Assembly: GCF_024298865.1 (NCBI RefSeq)
Contig: NZ_CP101161.1
Location: 2,067,227 to 2,131,226, forward strand
Origin: Halorarius halobius
GTDB taxonomy: Archaea; Halobacteriota; Halobacteria; Halobacteriales; Haloarculaceae
Direction of reading: 5' to 3'
DNA: 64,000 nt
Shown: in pieces, positions 23,724 through 32,433 of the stretch
Layout: the number at the start of each line of letters is the position of its first letter
How positions within the stretch are numbered: the stretch's first letter is position 1
Position numbers and translations under genes: made by a program
Notes under the pieces: generated by a model
What the model was told of the DNA's origin: nothing
What the model saw: only the letters and a program-made list of their open reading frames with translations
The model's database searches: none

Positions 23724-24968
23724 ATGAATGCCGGAGACCGGGTGCGCGTCGCGCGCGGCGACGTGACCTACGAGGGCGTGTTGATGCCCTCGACGAGCGC
23801 CGACCACCTCGTCGTCAAACTCGACGGCGGCTACAACGTCGGCGTGGACCGCGCGAACGCCGACGTGGACGTACTGGAGTCGGACGTGTACGACGTCGAG
23901 AGCGCGAGCGACACGGAGGAGACGTCCGAAATCGAGTTCGACGATGAGTTGCCGACGGTGTCGCTCATCTCGACCGGCGGCACCATCGCCTCCACCGTCG
24001 ACTACCGGACGGGTGCGGTCACCGCCCAGTTCACCGCCGAGGACGTCCTGCGGGCGGTGCCGGACCTCGCGGGCCGGGCGAACTACCGGGGCCGCGTCGT
24101 CGCCAACATCCTCTCGGAGAACATGGACACCTCCATCTGGCAAGAGCTAGCCGAGGCCGTCCACGAGGAGATTCAGGCCGGGGCCGACGGCGTCGTCGTG
24201 ATGCACGGCACCGACACGATGCAGTACACCGCGAGCGCGCTCGCGTTCATGCTTGACCTGCCGGTGCCGGTGGTGTTCACGGGGAGCCAGCGCTCGGCGG
24301 ACCGCCCATCCTCGGACAACGTCATGAACGCGGTGTGTGCCGTCGAGGCCGCGAAGAGCGACTGTGCGGAGGTCATGGTCTGCATGCACGCCTCCGAGAG
24401 CGACGACCGGTGTGTGCTCCACCGCGGCACTCGCGTCCGCAAGAACCACACCTCCCGCCGTGACGCCTTCGAGACGGTCGGCGCGAAGCCGCTCGGTACC
24501 GTCGACTACGACGCCGAAACCGTCGAGTTCCGCCGCGACTACCGCGAGCGGGACGCAACGGAACTGGACATTGACCCCGACCTCGACAGCGAGGTGGAGC
24601 TGCTGAAGTTTACGCCCGGCATGGACCCCGCGATGCTCGACGCCCTGTCGGGGAAGTCGGGCGTCGTCCTCGAGGGGACCGGCCTCGGGCACGTCCACAC
24701 CGACCTGATTCCGACCATCGAGTCGATGGTCGACGACGGCACGCGGGTCGTGATGACCTCGCAGTGTCTCGAGGGGCGGGTCTGTGACCGCGTGTACGAC
24801 ACGGGCCGAGACCTGCTGGACGCGGGCGTCGTCGAGGGCGAGGACGTCCTCCCGGGCACGGCCTACGTCAAACTGATGTGGGCGCTTGCCAACAGCGAGT
24901 CGGTCGCCGAGACGATGCGGACCGACCTCGCGGGCGAGATACAGGAGCGGTCGACCCCCTGGCAGTGA
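23724..24968 (+). CDS. gatD: Glu-tRNA(Gln) amidotransferase subunit D
   Basis: A 414-residue protein: an N-terminal small beta-barrel (1-60), an acidic linker, then an L-asparaginase-type domain opening LISTGGTIAS (about 87-96) and containing HGTDTMQYTASAL, which together carry the catalytic threonines and the Thr-Asp-Lys set of this fold. In archaea GatD releases ammonia for the GatE subunit to convert Glu-tRNA(Gln) to Gln-tRNA(Gln). No gatE lies in the window. ATG at 23724 gives the typical GatD N-terminus. Its stop overlaps the start of the next gene by TGATG. Confidence 0.94.
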   Translation: MNAGDRVRVARGDVTYEGVLMPSTSADHLVVKLDGGYNVGVDRANADVDVLESDVYDVESASDTEETSEIEFDDELPTVSLISTGGTIASTVDYRTGAVTAQFTAEDVLRAVPDLAGRANYRGRVVANILSENMDTSIWQELAEAVHEEIQAGADGVVVMHGTDTMQYTASALAFMLDLPVPVVFTGSQRSADRPSSDNVMNAVCAVEAAKSDCAEVMVCMHASESDDRCVLHRGTRVRKNHTSRRDAFETVGAKPLGTVDYDAETVEFRRDYRERDATELDIDPDLDSEVELLKFTPGMDPAMLDALSGKSGVVLEGTGLGHVHTDLIPTIESMVDDGTRVVMTSQCLEGRVCDRVYDTGRDLLDAGVVEGEDVLPGTAYVKLMWALANSESVAETMRTDLAGEIQERSTPWQ

Positions 24969-25858
24969 TGAGCGACCTCACCGTCCGCCCCGCGACCCAC
25001 GACGACTACGAGGCGGTCGCCGCGTTCACCGAGGGGACCTGGCCCGACCGCGAGGGCACCGACTACATCCCCCGGGTGTACCACGACTGGATAGATGCGC
25101 CCGATTCGGAGACGTTCGTGCTCGACGTGGCCGAGGACGTCGCGGGTATCTGCCAGGGCGTCCACCTGACGCCCCACGAGGCGTGGGCCCAGGGGATGCG
25201 CGTCAACCCCGACTACCGGGGTCAGCGCGTCTCGCCGCGGCTCTCGAAGGCCGTCTTCGAGTGGGCCCGCGAGCAGGGCGCCACCGTCTGCCGGAACATG
25301 GTGTTCTCGTGGAATCAGGCTGGGCTCGGTCAGTCGCGAGCCGTCGGCTTCCAGCCGGCCACGGAGTTCCGGTGGGCCGAACCGGAGCCGGACCCCGACG
25401 CCGAGCCCGACCTGTCGGTCACCGACGACCCGACGGCCGCGTGGTCCTGTTTCCAGTCGAGTCGGGCGAACCGCCTGCTCCGCGGGCTGACGCTCGACCT
25501 CGACGAGACGTACGCCGTCGCCGAGTTGACCCGCGAACGGCTCGCGCGCGCGGCCGACGACGAACGCGTCTTCGCCGTCACCACCGACGAGGGGACGCGG
25601 GCGATGTCGTACCGGACGCGGACAGCGACGTACGACGACGAGACGTACGCCGAGTACGGCGTCGGGGCGTGGGCCGACGTGGAGAGCGTACGCTCGCTGT
25701 TCGCGGCCATCGCACGCGACGCCGCGGCGCTTGATGCCGTCGGGACGCGCGTGCTGATTCCGGAGTCCGTCCGTCACGTCTCCGACGTGGCACGCGCCCG
25801 CGTCGGCTTCTCTGACGACCCGGACTTCGTGCTGGCGCGTGACCTCACCGGGGACTGA
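24968..25858 (+). CDS. GNAT-family N-acetyltransferase
   Basis: A 296-residue protein. The first 150 residues form a GNAT domain with an acetyl-CoA-binding segment MRVNPDYRGQRVSPRLSKA (near residues 77-96), followed by a second, more divergent half (VTDDPTAAWSCFQSSRAN onward) that resembles duplicated GNAT proteins. The start overlaps the gatD stop, so the two are translationally coupled. The substrate is unknown. Its stop is immediately adjacent (no gap) to the stop of the convergent lipoprotein gene. Confidence 0.82.
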   Translation: MSDLTVRPATHDDYEAVAAFTEGTWPDREGTDYIPRVYHDWIDAPDSETFVLDVAEDVAGICQGVHLTPHEAWAQGMRVNPDYRGQRVSPRLSKAVFEWAREQGATVCRNMVFSWNQAGLGQSRAVGFQPATEFRWAEPEPDPDAEPDLSVTDDPTAAWSCFQSSRANRLLRGLTLDLDETYAVAELTRERLARAADDERVFAVTTDEGTRAMSYRTRTATYDDETYAEYGVGAWADVESVRSLFAAIARDAAALDAVGTRVLIPESVRHVSDVARARVGFSDDPDFVLARDLTGD

Positions 25859-26299
25859 CTACGACAGCCACCCGCAGTCGCCTTCGGGCGGGTCGGTCGT
25901 GCTCGCGTACACCACGTCGGTGATGGCGAGGTAGACGCCGTAGCGGTCGCCCTCGTACTCGAGGTAGACGTACTGCGTCTCCAACCGGTCGGAGAAGTCG
26001 TTGGCCGACTCGGGCACATCCTCGCAGGTAATGTGGCCGCCGTCGAGTCCCTTCTCGACCAGTTGCTTCTCGTGGTCGGCGAGGTCCGTGTACGCGATGA
26101 CCTGCTGGTCGCGCTCGGGCGAGTCGTCGCCGACCGTCGCGGGGGTGTCGGTCGCGGTCTCGGTCGCCGCGGGCGTCGGTTCCGGCGTCCCGACGGCGAA
26201 CCGGATGCCGTCGGGCATCCCGGCCAGCGCCGAACAGCCTGCGAGTCCCGCGAGACCGACCGTGCCGGTCGCGGCGAGGAGTCTACGTCTGGAGGGCAT
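25859..26299 (-). CDS. Tat-exported lipoprotein of unknown function
   Basis: A 146-residue protein with a twin-arginine signal (MPSRRRLLAATG) and lipobox LAGC at residues 19-22, so it should be lipid-anchored on the outer membrane face. A Thr/Pro/Glu-rich linker (about 37-60) precedes a compact domain with Cys91 and Cys142, which could form a disulfide. No family was recognised. It is convergent with the GNAT gene. Confidence 0.75.
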   Translation of the reverse strand: MPSRRRLLAATGTVGLAGLAGCSALAGMPDGIRFAVGTPEPTPAATETATDTPATVGDDSPERDQQVIAYTDLADHEKQLVEKGLDGGHITCEDVPESANDFSDRLETQYVYLEYEGDRYGVYLAITDVVYASTTDPPEGDCGWLS

Positions 26300-26335
26300 C
26301 GGGCGGGCGTTGCGGGCGGCCCTACAAGTGCTTTC

Positions 26336-26614
26336 TCACCCGCCGGAGACCGGCGGGAACAGCGCGAGTTCGTCGCCGTCCTCCAGTCGAGTGTCGTAGC
26401 CGTCGTCCGTCACGAAGGGGTTGTGGTCGTTGCGGAGCACGCGGATGTGGTCCCGGAGTTCGCCCTCCTCGTCGAGCACCTCGGACTGGAGTTCGGGGTG
26501 GGTATCGAGCAGTTGGTCGAACGCCTCACGGAACGTGTCGCCCGGCCCGGCTTCCACCTCGACTTCCTTGGTCCCCGCCGTCTCGGCGAGGTTGGCGAAC
26601 AGCTTCCACTTCAT
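26336..26614 (-). CDS. samp1: ubiquitin-like small archaeal modifier (SAMP1-type)
   Basis: A 92-residue beta-grasp protein ending in the exposed LALFPPVSGG diglycine tail needed for activation by UbaA. The start MKWKLFANLAETAG and the HIRVLRN segment match haloarchaeal SAMP1, which is conjugated to proteins and can also serve as a MoaD-like sulfur carrier for molybdopterin. No molybdopterin genes are nearby. The gene is separated by 36 and 45 bases from its minus-strand neighbours and may be co-transcribed with them. Confidence 0.87.
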   Translation of the reverse strand: MKWKLFANLAETAGTKEVEVEAGPGDTFREAFDQLLDTHPELQSEVLDEEGELRDHIRVLRNDHNPFVTDDGYDTRLEDGDELALFPPVSGG

Positions 26615-26659
26615 GTGCGGAGAAAGCGGTGGCGCGGGCGTAAGGGTTCCGGGGCCGGG

Positions 26660-27754
26660 TTACAGCAGGTCCTCGTACTGCGCGCCGGTCTGCTTCAGCG
26701 TCTCCGTCGAGTAGAGCCGTTCGTGCTCGACGGGGAGGTGGTCGGTGGCGAGTTCGTCTATCACCGAATCGACCGCGTCGGGGTCGCGGCCGTGGACCAT
26801 CGTGAACAGGTTGTACTCCCAGCCCTGCTCCGGGCGGCGGGGCCGGTGGTAACAGAGCGTGACGTACGGGAGGCTTCCCACCCGTTCGCCGCGGGCGTCG
26901 AGTTCGTCGTCGGGCACGTCCCACACCACCATGCAGTTGGCGTCGAACCCGGTGACGACGTGGTTGACGACACAGCCGACGCGCTTGATACAGCCGGACT
27001 CGAGCAGGCGTTCGACGGCCGCCAGCACCTCCTCGACGGGGGCATCTACCGCGTCGGCCACGTCCGCGTACGGCGTGAGCGTGAGCGGGAATCCTTCCTG
27101 TATCTCGAGCAACAGCCGGCGGTCGAGCTCCGAGAGGTCCGCCGTCGCCGTCTCCGAGATGCGGGTCGCGGACACCGCCGTCTCGGCGACCGACTCGCGC
27201 GGCTCGCGGGTCGTTTCACTCCCCGCTCGCTCGTTCGGAGACGCTCGCTCCGCTCGCGTCTCCCGCGCGAACCGGTCGTCGTTCACGACGGGGAACTCCA
27301 GGTCGATGTAGTAGTCCGTCAGCATCGGGAGGTTCAGCACCTCACGGCCCGTCCGCTCCTCGATGTCCGCGAGGATGCGGTCGCGCGTCTCGCGGCTGGC
27401 GGCGGTGACGACGAACCACATGTTCCACGGGTGGTCGCGCCGGTAGTTGTGGTTCACCTGCCGGTAGCCGTTTATCACGTCGGCTATCTCGTCGAACCGG
27501 TCGTCGGGCGCCTGCACGGCCGCCAGCGTCGAGGAGCCGATGACCGGCGGGTTGAGGACGGCCCCGAACCGCCGGAACACGCCCCGGTCGCGGAGCCGCT
27601 CGACCCGCTCCAGCGCCTCCCGCTCGTCGGTGCCGAGCGCCTCCCCCACGGCGCGGAACGGCCGCCGCTCGACCGGAAAGCCGCTCTGGTAGTCGTCGAT
27701 GAGCGCGGCGTCGGCGTCGTCCAGCCCCGTCCGCCAGTCGCCCGTGGCAGTCAT
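26660..27754 (-). CDS. fused siroheme decarboxylase (AhbA-AhbB type)
   Basis: A 364-residue protein made of two Lrp/AsnC-like halves, each with a DNA-binding-like HTH followed by the AhbA/AhbB decarboxylase fold (HTH-like segments near residues 12-60 and 185-235, with HNYRRDHPWNMWFVV in the first half and CYHRPRRPEQGWEYNLF in the second). AhbA and AhbB together decarboxylate siroheme to 12,18-didecarboxysiroheme in the archaeal heme pathway; here both are on one chain. The linker (about 155-185) is Arg/Glu/Ser-rich and encoded by a GC-rich palindromic stretch. ATG at 27754 gives a normal start. Confidence 0.85.
   Translation of the reverse strand: MTATGDWRTGLDDADAALIDDYQSGFPVERRPFRAVGEALGTDEREALERVERLRDRGVFRRFGAVLNPPVIGSSTLAAVQAPDDRFDEIADVINGYRQVNHNYRRDHPWNMWFVVTAASRETRDRILADIEERTGREVLNLPMLTDYYIDLEFPVVNDDRFARETRAERASPNERAGSETTREPRESVAETAVSATRISETATADLSELDRRLLLEIQEGFPLTLTPYADVADAVDAPVEEVLAAVERLLESGCIKRVGCVVNHVVTGFDANCMVVWDVPDDELDARGERVGSLPYVTLCYHRPRRPEQGWEYNLFTMVHGRDPDAVDSVIDELATDHLPVEHERLYSTETLKQTGAQYEDLL
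27238..27262. repeat. palindromic low-complexity element in the Ahb linker
   Basis: GAGACGC (27238-27244) and GCGTCTC (27256-27262) flank a CTCGCTCCGCTC core. Such CTCGCTCCGCTCGC-type dyads are common low-complexity spacers in haloarchaeal intergenic DNA. Here one lies inside a coding region, in frame, in the linker between the two decarboxylase halves. Confidence 0.55.
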
Positions 27755-27849
27755 CACCCGGAGTACGGACCGCCGGGGGGTATCGCTTTCGCTCGCGGTC
27801 GACGGCGCCCGGCGTGGCTTTTTGTGCCCGTGCGTCGACACGTCGACCG

Positions 27850-29127
27850 ATGCAGTTCGTCGCGTTCTGCCGCGAGGGCGACTGGGCCGCCGTCGCGGGC
27901 TACCTCCTCTACGTCGGTCTCATGGCCGGCGGCTACTACTACAACGTCACGTTCGTCCAGCTGGGCGTCCTCGACGTGGGCACGCGGCTGGTCGGCCTCT
28001 CGCGGCCAGCGGTGTCGGTGGCGATGGCCGGCCTCGCGCTCGCCACCGCGGGCGTCGCGCTCGCGGCCGGCGTCTGGATGGACCGCTCGGGCGCCAGCCG
28101 CGACCTGTTCGCCCGCCTTCGGCTCACGTTCGGGGTCGTGGCCGTCCAGTTCGTCATCGCGCTGGTCGCGCCACACATCCGCACCGTCCCCGCCTTCCTC
28201 GCGTGGCTGGCGGTCTGTGGCGTCACCATCGGCCTCGCGGTGCCGGTGGCGTTCAGCCTGATGGTCGATTTCGTCCCCGTGCCCGACCGGGGGTACGCGG
28301 CCGCGGCGGCCGCCGGCGCGGCGTTTTTCGCCGCCGCGCTCTATCCGCTGGAGTGGCGCATCGCGGCGTTCAGTACGGTGATGGTCGTCGCCATGCTCCC
28401 GGCGCTCCCCCTGCTCGGGGCCGCGGCGTTCGGGAAACTCGGCTTCGTCAACGACCTCGCGGCCCGCGGCCAACCCTACGCCGAAGGGCGGTTCACCCGC
28501 GACGGCGAATCGCTTCCCCTGACGAGCGTCCGCTTTCTCTCGTTTCTCGTCCTGCTGTTCGGCGTGTTCTTCGTCGACAGTTTCGGCTTCCTGCGCATCG
28601 TCGAGGAGCCGGCGCTCGTCGAGGCGTCCTGGCAGTCGCCGGACCTCTCGGTCCACGCGACCATCGCCGCCGTCCACCTCGTCGGCGCGGGGATGGCCGG
28701 CGTGCTGTACCGCAACTTCACCGAGGAGTGGCTGTTCGTCTGGACGTTCGCCGTGTTCGCGGTCACGCATCTGCTGTACGTCGTCGGTTTCCTCCAGGGG
28801 CCGCTGGCGGGCGACGGCCTCGCGGGGCCGCTGTTCTACGCCGTCGCCGTCTCCGTCTACACGACGCTGAACTTCGCGCTGTGGCCCGACACCGCGACGC
28901 CCGACGGCGTCGGCACCCGCGCGGCCGTCGGCGTCGGCGCCGCGTGGCTCGCCACCTTCCTCTCGACGGCCACGGCGCTGTATCTGAAGGGGCAGGGCGT
29001 CTCCGTCCCCGAGCACTTCGATTACGTGAACGCGCTGGCGCTGTTGCTGTTTCTCGCGGCGCTCGTCATGCTGTACGTCCGTCACGCGGTCCGCGCCGTC
29101 GGCGGGGAGGTGGTCGCATGGAGGTGA
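27850..29127 (+). CDS. MFS-type transporter
   Basis: A 425-residue integral membrane protein with about 12 hydrophobic segments. The loop after helix 2 reads GVWMDRSGASRDLFARLR, a recognisable variant of the MFS loop 2-3 motif. Other family-specific motifs are absent, so the substrate cannot be assigned. ATG at 27850 is preferred, with CTTTTTGTG near 27817-27825 as TATA. The stop overlaps the start of the next gene by 10 bases, indicating an operon with the bactofilin-like protein. Confidence 0.7.
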   Translation: MQFVAFCREGDWAAVAGYLLYVGLMAGGYYYNVTFVQLGVLDVGTRLVGLSRPAVSVAMAGLALATAGVALAAGVWMDRSGASRDLFARLRLTFGVVAVQFVIALVAPHIRTVPAFLAWLAVCGVTIGLAVPVAFSLMVDFVPVPDRGYAAAAAAGAAFFAAALYPLEWRIAAFSTVMVVAMLPALPLLGAAAFGKLGFVNDLAARGQPYAEGRFTRDGESLPLTSVRFLSFLVLLFGVFFVDSFGFLRIVEEPALVEASWQSPDLSVHATIAAVHLVGAGMAGVLYRNFTEEWLFVWTFAVFAVTHLLYVVGFLQGPLAGDGLAGPLFYAVAVSVYTTLNFALWPDTATPDGVGTRAAVGVGAAWLATFLSTATALYLKGQGVSVPEHFDYVNALALLLFLAALVMLYVRHAVRAVGGEVVAWR

Positions 29128-29984
29128 CGCCCGTCGTCCTGTTTCTGGTCGTCGCCGCGCTCCTGCTGGCGGCGGGGTCGGGCGCTGACGTGTCGACGAT
29201 GTCCGTGGTCCTCGACGGCGACCACTCCTACGAGGTGGCGGACGCGCTCGTCGTGGTCGGCGGCACCGCGACCGTCCCCGCGGACGGCACCGTCTCGTCG
29301 GTGTTCGTCGCCGGCGGCACCGTCCGGGTCGCGGGCACGGTGACCGGCGACGTGTCGGTGCTCGACGGCCGCGCCGTCCTCGAATCCACGGCCGTCGTGG
29401 GTGGGAACCTCGACGACTTCGGGAACGGGGCGGTCGTCGAGCAGGGTGCGACCGTCCGCGGTCGGCGGACGACGGGCGTCCCGGAGGTCCAGCGTACCTC
29501 GAACCCGGTCGGCGGCGGTCTCGTGGCGCTCGCGTTGGCGGCCGTCGCCGCGCTGTTCGCCCGGCGTGCACCACGGCTTCCGGCGACGGTCGGTGACGCC
29601 GCCCGCTCGCACCCGGTGGTCTGTGCGACCGTCGGGAGCCTCGCCACCAGCCTCCTGCTGGCGGTGTTCGTGGCGATGGCGTTCACCGTCGTCCTCCTGC
29701 CGGTCGCCCTCCTCGGTCTGCTGGCGGGGATGGCAGTCGTCGGCTACACCGCCGTCGCGTACGGTCACCTCGTCGGCGCGGGCCTCCGCCCGTGGCTCCC
29801 GGGCGACCGACCCGCGCTCGCGGCGGCGCTGGGCACCCTGCTGTATCTCGGCGGCCTGGCGGCGCTGAACGCCGTCCCCGTCGTCGGGGGGACGCTCGCG
29901 CTTCTGGTCACGGTCGCGGGGCTCGGTGCGACGGTCGTGACGTACTTCGGCCTCGCGCCGTACGAACCGCCGACGCTGGCGTAG
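29118..29984 (+). CDS. polymer-forming (bactofilin-like) membrane protein
   Basis: A 288-residue protein. An N-terminal hydrophobic segment (1-20) is followed by a short right-handed beta-helix-like repeat region (about 40-115), with successive GGTATVPADGTV, GGTVRVAGTVTGDV and GGNLDDFGNGAVV turns like bactofilin/polymer-forming repeats. Several C-terminal transmembrane helices follow (about 130-150, 170-220 and 235-275). It overlaps the MFS gene, so the two may work together at the membrane. The precise role is unknown. Confidence 0.7.
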   Translation: MEVTPVVLFLVVAALLLAAGSGADVSTMSVVLDGDHSYEVADALVVVGGTATVPADGTVSSVFVAGGTVRVAGTVTGDVSVLDGRAVLESTAVVGGNLDDFGNGAVVEQGATVRGRRTTGVPEVQRTSNPVGGGLVALALAAVAALFARRAPRLPATVGDAARSHPVVCATVGSLATSLLLAVFVAMAFTVVLLPVALLGLLAGMAVVGYTAVAYGHLVGAGLRPWLPGDRPALAAALGTLLYLGGLAALNAVPVVGGTLALLVTVAGLGATVVTYFGLAPYEPPTLA

Positions 29985-30014
29985 CTTCTTGCCGTCGGCG
30001 CTCCCAGTCGGCCC

Positions 30015-30860
30015 GTGACCCGAACCGTCCTCGTCACGGGCGCGACCAGCGGCATCGGCCGCGTCGCCGCCGAACGCCTCGGCGCGCGTGGCTGGCGCGT
30101 GCTCGTCCACGGCCGGAACCGCGACCGCGGCGCGCAGGTGGTCGACGCCATCGAGTCGGCGGGCGGCGAGGCCGCGTTCCACCGCGCCGACTTCGCCGAC
30201 TTCGACGCGGTGCGTGGGCTCGCGGCCCGCGTCCGCGAGGAGCCGCGGCTGGACGCGCTCGTCAACAACGCGGCGCTGTCGGCGGGCGAGTACCGGGAGG
30301 TCGAAGGCGTCGAGTCGACGCTCGCGGTCAACCACCTCGCGCCGTACCTGCTGACCCACGAGTTGCTCCCCCTGTTGCGCGAGTCGGCGCCGGCCCGCGT
30401 GGTCGTCACCGCCAGCGGCGTCCACTACCGGGGCGACGTCGACCCCGACGACCTCTCGGTCGATGAGTACGACGCGCTCGACGCGTACGCCCGGTCGAAA
30501 CTGGCGAACGTGCTGTTCGCGGTCGAACTCGCCGACAGGCTCGACCCCGAGGCGGTGACGGCCACCGCCTACCACCCGGGGTTCGTCCCCGACACCGGGC
30601 TCTATCGCGACGCGTCGCTCCCCGTGCGGGCGGGGACGTGGCTGGCCGCCCGCGTCCCGTTCGTCGGCACCTCGACGAGCGAGGGGGCCGACGGGCTGGT
30701 GTATCTCACCGACAGCGACGAGGTGGCCGGCGTCACGGGCGCGTACTTCGCGGGCCGCGAGCGGACGACTCCGGACTCGCGGGCCGAGGACAGGGCGCTC
30801 CGCGAGCGCCTGTGGGACGTGTCGGCCGACCTCGTCGGCGTGGACCCGGACTGGCCCTGA
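30015..30860 (+). CDS. short-chain dehydrogenase/reductase (first of a tandem pair)
   Basis: A 281-residue SDR starting at a GTG: the cofactor motif TGATSGIG (residues 8-15), NNA (about 86-88), the catalytic Ser in VVTASGVH and YARSK provide the Ser-Tyr-Lys set. The Arg-rich WRVLVHGRNRDR after the second strand suggests NADP preference, as in retinol-dehydrogenase-like SDRs. It shares length, motifs and the ending VDPDWP with the next gene, so the two are tandem duplicates. Confidence 0.88.
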   Translation: MTRTVLVTGATSGIGRVAAERLGARGWRVLVHGRNRDRGAQVVDAIESAGGEAAFHRADFADFDAVRGLAARVREEPRLDALVNNAALSAGEYREVEGVESTLAVNHLAPYLLTHELLPLLRESAPARVVVTASGVHYRGDVDPDDLSVDEYDALDAYARSKLANVLFAVELADRLDPEAVTATAYHPGFVPDTGLYRDASLPVRAGTWLAARVPFVGTSTSEGADGLVYLTDSDEVAGVTGAYFAGRERTTPDSRAEDRALRERLWDVSADLVGVDPDWP

Positions 30861-30922
30861 CTCCCCTCGACCCGCGCATTGACGGCCCAACGGTCAAGCC
30901 CGCGCCCGACCTGTCACCGGGC

Positions 30923-31849
30923 ATGAAGACGGCACTCATCACGGGCGCGACGAGCGGCATCGGGCGGGACGCGGCCCGCCGGCTCGGGGAGCGTGGCTGG
31001 CGCGTGCTCGTCCACGGCCGCGACGCCGAGGCGGGCGCGGAGACGGTCGAACAGGTCGAACGGGCGGGCGGCGAGGCGTCGTTTCACGCCGCCGACTTCG
31101 CGGACCTCGAGTCGGTGCGGGCGCTGGCCGCCGAGGTTCGGGAGACGGCCGACGGACTCGACGCGCTCTGTAACAACGCGGGGCTGACCGTCTCGGAGCG
31201 CCGCGAGAGCGAGCAGGGGTACGAACTCACTATCGCGGTCAACCATCTCGCGGGCTACCTGCTGACCCACGAACTCGTCGACGTGCTCGCCGACGACGGC
31301 CGCGTCGTCACCACCGCCTCCATCGCCCACCGGAACGGCGACATCGACTTCGAGTTGCTGGCCGAGGCGGGACGCACCGGCGAGTTCGGCATCGTCGGCC
31401 GAACCGAGTTCGCGCCGCTCAACAAACTCGGGACCGCGACGGGCGTCACGGGGATGACCGGGATGGCCGGCTTCGCGGCCTACTCCGACTCGAAACTGGC
31501 GAACGTGCTGTTCACGCGGGAACTCGCGGACCGGCTCGACGGCCCGACGGCGACCTGCTTCCACCCGGGCATCGTCCCCGGGAGCGGCGTCGGCCGCGAG
31601 TTGCCGTTCCCCGCGTCGCTGGCGTGGGAGAGTCTCGACCTCGTGCCCGGCGTCAGCGACACCGTCGAGGACGGCGGCGCGGCGCTGGCGTACCTCGCGG
31701 CCTCCGACGACGTCGAGGGGGTGACGGGCGCGTACTTCGACAAACAGCGGCGGCGCACTCCTTCGCGGGAGGCTCGGTCGGACGCGAACGCCGAACGCCT
31801 GTGGTCGGTGTCGGCGGACCTCGTCGACGTGGACGAGGACTGGCCCTAA
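30923..31849 (+). CDS. short-chain dehydrogenase/reductase (second of a tandem pair)
   Basis: A 308-residue SDR with TGATSGIG (7-14), NNAG, VVTTASIAH and catalytic YSDSK. It is closely similar to the preceding gene but carries an insertion of roughly 25 residues before the active-site tyrosine (the EFGIVGRTEFAPLNKLGTA region), which may reshape the substrate pocket. ATG at 30923 is clear. It ends in a 4-base CTAA overlap with the convergent GNAT gene. The substrate is unknown. Confidence 0.87.
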   Translation: MKTALITGATSGIGRDAARRLGERGWRVLVHGRDAEAGAETVEQVERAGGEASFHAADFADLESVRALAAEVRETADGLDALCNNAGLTVSERRESEQGYELTIAVNHLAGYLLTHELVDVLADDGRVVTTASIAHRNGDIDFELLAEAGRTGEFGIVGRTEFAPLNKLGTATGVTGMTGMAGFAAYSDSKLANVLFTRELADRLDGPTATCFHPGIVPGSGVGRELPFPASLAWESLDLVPGVSDTVEDGGAALAYLAASDDVEGVTGAYFDKQRRRTPSREARSDANAERLWSVSADLVDVDEDWP

Positions 31850-32343
31850 AGCCGGCGGCCGTACAGCGTCACCTCGGCGTCGTCGACGTCGAACGGGCCG
31901 TGGACCTGCGTCCAGTCGTGGTGCTCGTAGAACGCGCGGGCGGCGGTCGCGTCCGCCGCGGTCGTGAGCACGGCCCGCCCCCGGTCGACGCCGCCGAGCA
32001 GTTCGCCGAGCAGTTCGCTCCCCAGCCCCTCCCGGCGGCGGTCGTCCGCGACCCCGAGCTCCGCGAGTTCGAACCCGCCGGGGAGCCACTGCTCGTACAC
32101 GTCCGCGGGTAGCGTCTCCCGGAGCTGGTCGTGGTACGGTTGGCCCACCTGTGAGGCGTGGCCGTAGACGTAGCCGACGACACGGCCGTCCTCGACGCCG
32201 ACGAACCCGCGGTAGTCCCGCCGGCCGGCGTCCCGCTCGAACCGGTCCCGGGACGCTCCGGGGTCGCCGCCCTGCACCTCGCCGTAGAGGTCGGTCGCCG
32301 CCCTGAAGTGAGGCGTCTCCGGCGCCAGCGGGAGAAGGTCCAT
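31846..32343 (-). CDS. GNAT-family N-acetyltransferase
   Basis: A 165-residue single-domain GNAT with motif A, LGVADDRRREGLGSELL (about residues 95-111), providing the acetyl-CoA pyrophosphate loop, and the C-terminal AARAFYEHHDW motif B. The substrate is unknown. It is convergent with the second SDR and divergent from the TrpD2-like gene. Confidence 0.88.
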   Translation of the reverse strand: MDLLPLAPETPHFRAATDLYGEVQGGDPGASRDRFERDAGRRDYRGFVGVEDGRVVGYVYGHASQVGQPYHDQLRETLPADVYEQWLPGGFELAELGVADDRRREGLGSELLGELLGGVDRGRAVLTTAADATAARAFYEHHDWTQVHGPFDVDDAEVTLYGRRL

Positions 32344-32433
32344 ACCCGGCGGGTCGGCCGCCAGCCGGATGAAGGGCGGGTGTGGTCGGCCGGAATGAGA
32401 CGGTTTTAGTCGCCCGCGGCCTCACGTTCGGAC

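Noticed and set aside
27181..27262. Possible miniature transposable element in the Ahb linker
   Set aside because: The dyad has no target-site duplication and no second copy in the window; it fits the common low-complexity CTCGCTCCGCTCG spacer type, so it is listed only as a repeat.
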